Below, one piece after another: positions 56,943 through 64,000 of a stretch of 64,000 nucleotides of DNA. Numbering within the stretch: the first letter of the stretch is position 1; every line of letters starts with the position of its first letter. The position numbers were made by a program, and so were the translations under genes. This DNA is from Ambrosia x helenae (Eukaryota > Streptophyta > Magnoliopsida > Asterales > Asteraceae): positions 87,877,563 to 87,941,562 of the forward strand of contig CM061233.1 of the NCBI GenBank assembly GCA_030844895.1, in the 5' to 3' direction. The notes below the pieces were generated by a model, which saw only the letters and a list, made by a program, of their open reading frames with translations, did no database searches and was not told the DNA's origin.

Positions 56943-59900
56943 GTACGATATAACTATTTTATTGTCACTCCAACAAGATTATCTATGCAAACTGTTTATT
57001 TGTAATAATTTCAGTGGCTTTGTGCCTTCCGTAGTTACATTTTGTTTGAAGCTAATTGTTTTCAATTTTGTATTGCTTGAATGAGTTACAGTTGATGTTC
57101 AACCTTTTGGTAGTTCTTTGAGTTAGTTTTATGCAAGCTTTGATGATTAGAATTAGTTGTTTGAGGATTGGATGGAATGTGATCATTGATATAGGTATGT
57201 ACTATGGACTGGATTGTTTTATAGGAGTTGAAGAAAATTAAGTCAAGGAATTATTGATATAAAACATGCTCAAATTTAATTTAACATGTCAGTAGCAAAT
57301 AAATAACATTGGAATTATCTCTTTGATGCATGTTTTATTGGAATGTTAGCATGATAGAATAGACATGATATGGATTTGCTTGTGAACTAGATATATAATA
57401 TTTTAGATATGATTCGCTTTCTATGAGTCTAGGATGCAGAATATATTAACGGCTGCCTTTAATTAATCTGAATTTTAGTTGATTTATTTTTGTTTTTGGA
57501 GCCTCGGTTTGATGGACACACATATTCACCATTGACCGGTACACACATTCACTAATTTACTGCTAATTTTTTTTCTATTTTGTTGTCGTCTATCAATGTC
57601 TAAATGAAATTACGTATGTTCTTGATTACGGCTTACATGCATACTTATAGGCGGGGTGTGTGTGTGTTTGTGTTTTATAAGAGTAAAGTATGGTGATCAA
57701 ATTACAAATAATCGTCAAATTAATGTAGGGAAGAGTTTTGTAACTTCAAGTCTTAAAAATTCATGATATAATAAGCACAATTACATGTTTGTGAAATGAT
57801 TTCATCTTTTGAGAATACATCAACCTGAAAAATTGAATTGTTGCTCTTAATGAAGGTTTTTCATATATGTGCAAGTTGAAAATGATGCCTTTGTCAAGCA
57901 AAACCCATTTATCGTTTCTGGTATGTAATAATAATGTCATGCATAACCCATTTCTTTTCTATAGAACTTGGTCATTGTCGTCAAATATTTATGTTCTTAT
58001 GATGTCATAAATATTAACCTGTAACACACACTTCACACCACAAGGTAATGTATATTAAGTCAATTTGACAAGTTAATATTATCCTAAAATGCTGACTAGA
58101 TGTGGTGAAATTCAGTTAGAAGATTAGGATGATGAGGAAGATGGTGACCTGATAGTCCAACTATTCCAAACACCGAGTACAAGGGTCCATTGGATGCAAA
58201 GGTTTGTGGGTTTTTTAATATTTCACTCATTTTACCCATTTGGAATATACCAAAACCCAAATTGACACATTCTTATTTTAAGTCAAGATTCCTTTTCAGA
58301 TGGTAGAAAATGGTGAAAAAGTGTAGAGGGTACAAAATCAAAATGGTGAAGGAGTGAAGGCTGTAGTGTCTGGCTCACACTGATTTTCTAAAATTGTAAA
58401 AGACTGCACACTGCCAAATGGTCTGCTTATAGACTTGCAGGCTATTTCTAATTTTCACAGATTTTTCTACCCCACAATGCAGATCATAGACTTGTGAAGA
58501 AGGGTCAAACAAGAGAAAACATCAATAAAGCTTTATCCACAGGGTCAAACAACCATCTCTCTTGTAGAGTCGCCATCTTATTATCCTACTACTTTAGGTC
58601 TATAGTTATAACTTTTAATTTCCACATTAGTCTTTTTACATTTTATCAATAAATAGATTGTGGTACTCATTTTTATGTATGTGATACTCATTTAAATGTT
58701 CTTGATCTTGAACTTGACCATCATTATCTATCTATTCTAGAGAGCTAATGAGGTGGAACTTATTTGTTTTTGTCGTGTGCTTGTGTGGATTTTACTAAAC
58801 TTTTTAATGTTGCTTATCATCATGCGTAAAATAGTAAAATATTTTTTTTAAACATACTGATTGGACCACTAAACCCCAGGATCACTATGAACCGGCTTAC
58901 TTTTTCAAGGCCTAATGTTCCACAATGAACCAAGCCGCTGCTTAGGTTGATTCCTGGTTAGACTGGCCTATTCGATAATGTACTCAAGGGCCCACAAAAG
59001 AACAACCAAAATAATTGGTAGCAAGTCTTATGCTAATAAATTTTAAACATGTATTTTTATTTGCAAACATTTTATTTATAATTATACCAATTTAGAGACT
59101 GACAGTATAATGAGAAACTAGAGAGAAAGGTTTGACTTCGTTAACTCTTTGGATGCGCTGCCCTATTATACATCAAAACATAAGTTGTGGGAGGGTTACA
59201 TCGATGATGAATTTTGCTTAAATTACAGTTATTTAAACAAGTTGTTGAATCTATTTTTTTATGTATAACACTTTTATGGAACATATATGGTACACATATT
59301 AGAACCACACATAATATTGAGTGTGAGAATTTTGACAAACTATGAGTCTCAGTCATAGTTTTACTAACCAAAGTCCATGAAATTTAATGTAGCATATAAA
59401 GAGCTAATGAGTATCATAAGGGTATAAATGTTATTTATATTTTTTATTTTTAACTTGTGAGATATCTTACAATTGATCAACTACCACATAAAACACAAAA
59501 TAAAAGTATAATCATTTTCTTACATTTGTCATTACTGTTCTTCTATGATGTTTTTGAAATTTGATTCGCTATGATAACTCTATTTTATTTAATTTACAAT
59601 GCATATTTATGGATTTACAATGACTAATGGACAACCAAAACATCGTAATGATGTTCTACCTCAAGTGCATTCGCGTCTTCTGAAAAATGAAAAGAGTATC
59701 ACATACAACTACACGGAAAAAGGATAACAAAGTATCAACGTTGGTACCGGCGACGTTGCCCAAAGTCATTCACTAATAAAACTTGACATCTTTTACAACT
59801 TTTGTTACTTAATAAAAAAATTTCCCAGGTATACAAATTCAACCGCGTACACTATTACCTTAATATTGTGACGTTATTGATCAACTATCCATTCCAGATG

Positions 59901-60442
59901 AGAACATAGAAGAATATCCACATGGTTTTGTTAATTATGGTATAGCCAGAGAACATCGTGTCATAAAAGGAGTAGAGTCCATTTTATCATTGTGGACTGG
60001 CTTCATGTTTTTTTTTGGATCTTTGATTCTATACTTTTGCACTTTGTGTTTGTTGTTTCTTATGTATTTCTTGCTCTTCATATCTCTTATAGGTAGATTT
60101 TATGGAGCCGGTAATGGAAAACAATAACATTGTTGAGGATTTTTTTGGGTCTCGCGTAGCATAGAGTTTGGTATGCTATGCTATTTTGTTTTGGTAAATT
60201 TCATATGGTCTGTCGTCGGTGAAAGATGACTATTAGTTATATTGCTTGATAAAAATGTACGTCTATTCATTTGTGTATTTTGGATTTACATAAGAATAAC
60301 TACGCACCGCAGATGTAGCAAGTAAGGATTGATAAGTTAACTTCACGAATAAGTAAAAACTAACTTAAGTACTATACAATTTATCACGAGACGATTAATA
60401 ACCTAACAAAAAATGAGTATTGCGTCGTAAATTGTCGTCGCC
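56943..60442 (+). other. Rest of the Helitron interior
   Basis: Apart from the calreticulin exon, I recognise no gene. Possible exon scraps with acceptor-like ends are QVENDAFVKQNPFIVSG (about 57868-57918) and IDQLSIPDENIEEYPHGFVN (about 59877-59936); their origin is unknown. Confidence 0.35.
58116..58201 (+). pseudogene. Captured calreticulin-type exon fragment
   Basis: Between acceptor TTCAG (to 58115) and donor GTTTGT (from 58202) the text reads LED-stop-DDEEDGD and, after a one-base shift, PTIPNTEYKGPLDAK. The acidic DDEEDG block followed by PTIPN-EYKGP is characteristic of the calreticulin/calnexin repeat region, an ER lectin chaperone. The stop takes the place of the Trp usual in this motif. 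Only one exon is recognised. Confidence 0.55.
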
Positions 60443-60468
60443 GCCGCATCGCGCGGGTTGCCTACTAG

Positions 60469-61198
60469 TATATGTAAGTGTTGATCGTGTTTTTAATAAA
60501 GTGCCTTTGTTTTCTTATTACAACTTTTAGATTATAACAAAACATATTTAAATATTTAAGAAAAAAAAAACAAAGACTGTGCTAAGGAAATTAACAGAGT
60601 ATACGTGAAAGAATAAAAAGGTTTATGAAAAAAAATATTTTAACTTTAAAGAAAAAAACGTCTATAATAGAATTTAAAAAATATTAAATGCTCCTCTTAT
60701 AAATTTTCATGATACAAACAAAATATATTTTAATTTTATTAGAATTTTTTCCTAACTCTTGTAAAATAATATATTTTTAAAAAAATTATTTTTTAACCAA
60801 TAATATTAGGAGTGAGAAAAAATAGCATTCCCTTTAAAAGAATATTATTTTGTTGACTAATTTTTCTTGGAATGGGTTCAGTCTTTTTGCACTTTTGAAA
60901 GCTTTTTATAAAGGGTGTATATCTCCTAAGGTAGGGGGTGTATATTTCCACATTCCCTTTAAAAAATCGACTTTTTTATTCCTTAGTTCCCTCATACTTT
61001 CTAGTTCCTTTCTTGTTTTACTGACCAACTTTTCCAATTCCCAAGAAAGTCATAGCATAGGTTAGAGCATTCACATTCGGTCCACCAAATGTATGTGAGT
61101 GTGTCCACCAAATTATATAGGGTGAGTGTAAGTGATTGTGAGTAAAGGGGAGAGAAAATATTTGGTGAAAGCACTGTTCCACCCTAAATATGAAAAGC
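60469..61198 (+). other. AT-rich interval without a supported gene
   Basis: Begins with a ~40-bp sequence (GTAAGTGTTGATCGTGTTTTTAATAAAGTGC, 60474 on) that also occurs left of the Helitron at about 54940. MITE-like fragments occur around 61060-61198 (ACATTCGGTCCACCAAA). Confidence 0.45.
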
Positions 61199-62008
61199 CA
61201 GGGGTGAGCAAAAACGGTCTGGACCGAAAAAACCCGAGACCCGAACCGAAAAAACAACAAAATCGACCTGGGTCTGAAATGTAGGGTCTGTTTTCAGTTC
61301 TGGATTTTAGATGTTGTCGGGTTTCGGGTCGGGTCGGTCCACGACCCGAAAAAAACCTTGTGAAAACCGAGAACCGAGTTCCATTCCTTATATAACTAAC
61401 TCCAATTATTTAGGCACCAAATCTTGGGCTTTTATTCATTGTACAGCAAACATGGTATAATATAAACCAATTAAAACCTAATAATATACAATTATACAAA
61501 CATGCGAATTAAAAAGCTGCAATCAAGAACCTGCGAACATCTTCTCCAATTCTCCAAACCTGCAATCATTCAAGCTGGTATTATTAGACAAAGTTCCATA
61601 TATTTATTTTCGAATTTGGATGTTTGTTTACTGCTTGTGCCGTTTATGTTTGCTGATTACCCAAACTCAATTCTCCAAACCTGCGAATTATTTGTTTTTT
61701 TTTAATCTAAGTATTGTTATGTTGTTTTTCCATATCTAAGTATTGTTATGTTGTTTTGACATATCTAAGTATTGTAACATGGTTTAAGGAAGCATAAGCC
61801 AATAATAAACCAAGATTGCATACTACTACGAGTTTCTTATAGGGCTTGATGCTAGTTTTCCCTTAAGTTTCGTGTTTTAAATATTATTAGATAGCTTTAA
61901 TTTTCGATCATGTATATTGTTATGTTGTTTTGCCATAGATTTTGTACATGTAAGATAATATGCATATTCATATCAGACATATTTATTTGTTTTTTTAAAC
62001 AAACTTAG

Positions 62009-62188
62009 ATGGATCAAAGAAGAATTACCAAGACTGAAGTTTGGGCGGTGTTCGAAAGGTTTATTGATGCGGATGGTAATAAAATGGCAAGATGCAAGAA
62101 TTGCGAGACATTGTACTTTGCTGACCCGACTAAATGCTGAATAGCGACATTGCAAAAACATCTTATTAAAAGTCCAAAATGCCTTGGT
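62009..62188 (+). pseudogene. BED-type zinc finger exon of a hAT transposase
   Basis: From the ATG at 62009 (after TTAG): TEVWAVFERFIDADGNKMAR, CKNCETLYFADPTKC, a TGA at 62138-62140, then IATLQKHLIKSPKC and a donor-like GGTAATTG. The Trp, Cys-X2-Cys and His-X5-Cys pattern is that of BED fingers at the N-terminus of hAT transposases. A second possible exon follows a (TA)n-GCAG acceptor near 62270. The stop breaks the finger. Confidence 0.65.
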
Positions 62189-62243
62189 AATTGAATTATT
62201 GAAAGCGATTCACAATATAAAATTGGTTTTATCATAATACTTA

Positions 62244-62269
62244 TATATATATATATATATATATATTGC
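62244..62269 (+). repeat. TA microsatellite
   Basis: About 12 TA units, immediately before TTGCAG. Confidence 0.85.
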
Positions 62270-62355
62270 AGAAAATAGCGTTAACTAGCGAGCGGTTGAG
62301 AATAAAGATGGAAAAGATGAAGATGAAGACCTTTTGTTTTTGGTTTTTAATTTAG

Positions 62356-63088
62356 ACTACTTGATTTAATATTATGTCTTTGTGTCTTGCTATTTGTATC
62401 AACATTATGTTTTTTATTGTGGATTTATGTTTATGAATTTCAGTTTATGCATTGGTAATTGAAATATTGCAAATTTGAGTTTATGAATTCGAATTACAAA
62501 AAAGATGATGAAATCGGACATTCGGACTTGTCATGATCAATAACCAAATCTTTTTTCCAACTAGTTTTCTAGTTCTAATATAATTCCTTAACTAATGAAC
62601 ATTAATATTATTTAAATATTTAAACTTATCTAATAATGAATATTATCTTATATAGAACTAGAATTTTCGAAAATATTGTAGTTAAACTTTAAATATAAAC
62701 AAGATTAAAAATAAACAGATTATAAATTTTTGAAAAATATAAACAAGATATAAAAATTTTGGCTGTAAATTATCTTATATATATTAAAATTTTCGAAAAT
62801 ATTTTATTTAAAGATATGCAAAATGTTTTCCTGATATATTTAAATTTAGGGTAAATCTTTTCCTAATATCTTCTGTTTTTCCTATATAAGTTTTCATAAA
62901 CTATAAACAATAAACACAGTAAAAAAGGTTACTGCTGAATACCTTGAGATTGGGCTGCTGCTAGCCTGCTGCTGTGCTGATACGGTTGTGCTTTCCTGTT
63001 CCCTACGACCCTACCTGGTATGAATCATGTTAATTTAATATTTAGAACTTTGCATAAAAAACTGTTAAAGAGTTTCAATATGCTGCAG
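62356..63088 (+). other. AT-rich interval, nothing recognised
   Basis: No ORF or terminal repeat seen. A GC-richer patch (GCTGCTGCTAGCCTGCTGCTG) at about 62955-62975 leads into the repeats that follow. Confidence 0.5.
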
Positions 63089-63422
63089 CCGTAAAACTGC
63101 ATTATAGATGGGTCAAAACTGCCATAAAAAACTGTTAAAAGAGTTTCAATCATGATGGGTCAACACTTCTTAAGACGCAGCAGAGTAGCAGGCCTGCAGA
63201 CCTGCTGCAGCCGTAAAACAGCAAGCCCTGGCTGGGTCAAACTGCTGCAGACGCAACTGACCTGCAGACGACCTGCTGAGTGTTGACCCAAAGAATGAAA
63301 GAAACGCAGCCGTAAAACTGCAGAGCTGCAGACGCAGCTGACCTGCAGACGACCTGCTGAGTTTTTATGTGTTATATGTGTTAAATTTTCTGTTTTGACC
63401 CATCTATAATGCAATTTTACGG
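63089..63422 (+). repeat. Inverted-repeat module with CTGCAG-rich interior
   Basis: Arms at 63089-63119 (CCGTAAAACTGCATTATAGA and on) and 63392-63422 are inverted copies over 31 nt with one mismatch. Inside, a ~37-bp unit (GCTGCAGACGCA(A/G)CTGACC and on) occurs at 63245-63281 and 63325-63361, and GCAGCCGTAAAAC(A/T)GCA-type units recur. It could be a small foldback or MITE-like element. No target duplication was identified. Confidence 0.7.
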
Positions 63423-63446
63423 TCCTGTGATGGAAGACGGCAACAT

Positions 63447-63636
63447 AAATCATGTATTATTTTTGATACACATATGAACAGATTGCAAACAAATCTGTTT
63501 ACCTTTTTTTAAATCATGTATTATTTTTGATACACACTTATGAACAGATTGCAAGCAAATCTGTTTATCTTTTTTTAAATCATGTATTATTTTTGATACA
63601 CACTTATGAACAGATTGCAAACAAATCTGTTTATCT
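63447..63636 (+). repeat. Three tandem copies of a ~64-bp unit
   Basis: Copies start at 63447, 63511 and 63577: AAATCATGTATTATTTTTGA then TACACA, TATGAACAG and so on. Each copy contains an 8-bp-stem hairpin AACAGATT with AATCTGTT. Confidence 0.85.
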
Positions 63637-63699
63637 CATGGTTATATGTATTAAAGTTTCAGATACACACACAAAACTCATGTATTATTTTAAAAAAAA

Positions 63700-63832
63700 C
63701 GCCTAAACTATATTAGTTTAGGCGATAAAAAAACGCCTAAACTATATTAGTTTAGGCGATCCAAAAAAAAAACGCCTAAACTATATTAGTTTAGGTGATC
63801 AAAAAAAAGCCTAAACTATATTAGTTTAGGCG
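63700..63832 (+). repeat. Tandem array of four 25-bp near-perfect palindromes
   Basis: CGCCTAAACTA-TAT-TAGTTTAGGCG, an 11-bp stem with 3-nt loop, at 63700-63724, 63734-63758, 63773-63797 (one change) and 63808-63832 (first bases changed). A-rich spacers of 9-14 nt separate them. They sit about 100 bp ahead of the ORF start at 63928. Confidence 0.9.
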
Positions 63833-63927
63833 TTTCTTTTAAATCGCCAAAATTCATTTGTTTAGTGAAATCAAGAATGTTATATATTTATTACTAACAA
63901 ACGTTTTTTTGCATTGGTTATACATAG

Positions 63928-64000
63928 ATGGATTCAACTAATATCGAGAATTTATCAAGCGACGAATCTCATGGAAGCCAAAAGAGGAAGTCACAACATG
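63928..64000 (+). CDS. Start of an ORF cut by the window end, possibly hAT-type
   Basis: ATG at 63928 after TACATAG, 24 codons (MDSTNIENLSSDESHGSQKR and four more) open to the end of the window. The Ser/Glu/Lys-rich start is like the N-termini of hAT transposases ahead of the BED finger, but the finger would lie beyond the window, so the identity is a guess. Confidence 0.35.
   Translation, partial: MDSTNIENLSSDESHGSQKRKSQH

Larger units (their letters stand above)
55020..60468 (+). mobile_element. Helitron with captured gene fragments
   Basis: The 5' end TCTATACTATATTAATAAGC (55020-55039) is a typical plant Helitron terminus. The 3' end is CTAG (60465-60468), preceded by a GC-rich hairpin CCGC-ATCGC-GCGG (about 60443-60455). 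Insertion lies between A (55019) and T (60469), with no target duplication or terminal inverted repeat. 5,449 bp. No Rep/helicase is readable, so it is non-autonomous. It carries exon-intron fragments of at least two host genes on the plus strand. Confidence 0.75.
61199..62355 (+). mobile_element. hAT-like transposon remnant
   Basis: Left end CAGGGGTGAGCAAAAA (61199-61214) is a hAT-type terminus common in plants, followed by GC-rich CCCGA/CGGGT text (61220-61345). An ORF with a BED finger follows. No matching right end (TGCTCACCCCTG) was found, and no transposase catalytic domain is visible, so the element is truncated. The right limit is arbitrary. Confidence 0.5.

Overview
The window is nuclear DNA of a flowering plant and consists almost entirely of nested and decayed transposable elements. 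I found no intact host gene, tRNA, rRNA or CRISPR array. The third ORFs of the two SIRE-type Copia elements resemble ORFs I associate with daisy-family (Asteraceae) genomes, so Asteraceae is my best guess. The genus is not readable.

Layout. 1-~14655: a SIRE-like Copia element (SIRE-1) entered downstream of its 5' LTR: leader, gag, pol, a ~2.3 kb spacer, a 1,222-codon third ORF, polypurine tract (PPT) and 3' LTR. ~14656-20448: the 3' part of a decayed Ty3/Gypsy chromovirus with a 2.6 kb LTR; SIRE-1 probably sits inside it. 20449-22282: non-coding with a short tandem repeat. 22283-38524: a decayed Copia on the minus strand (Copia-A), split by a Gypsy solo LTR (23857-26431) and by a second SIRE-like element (SIRE-2, 26752-37588), which itself carries another solo LTR (34293-36522). 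38525-50685: a large minus-strand LTR, split by a young Gypsy-type element that has two near-identical 2.87 kb LTRs but only gag (42019-50137). 50686-55019: AT-rich DNA with a Harbinger-like element and two MITEs. 55020-60468: a Helitron carrying broken exons of plant N-acetylglutamate synthase and of a calreticulin-type gene. 60469-64000: hAT-type remnants with a BED finger and dense tandem, inverted and palindromic repeats.

How the parts work together. SIRE-1 is nearly intact; its pol has only one nonsense codon and one single-base frameshift. Gag and pol share a frame and are separated by one TAA. That TAA lies within a 168-nt, phase-0 interval with strong plant splice signals, so splicing could switch Gag to Gag-Pol. 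Both SIRE elements have an LTR-like promoter block (paired CGAA-core boxes plus TATA) upstream of the third ORF, and a conserved non-coding spacer between pol and that block. The same architecture, inverted CGAA-core boxes next to the TATA box, recurs in LTRs of both Copia and Gypsy elements here. All family assignments come from reading motifs; no database search was run.
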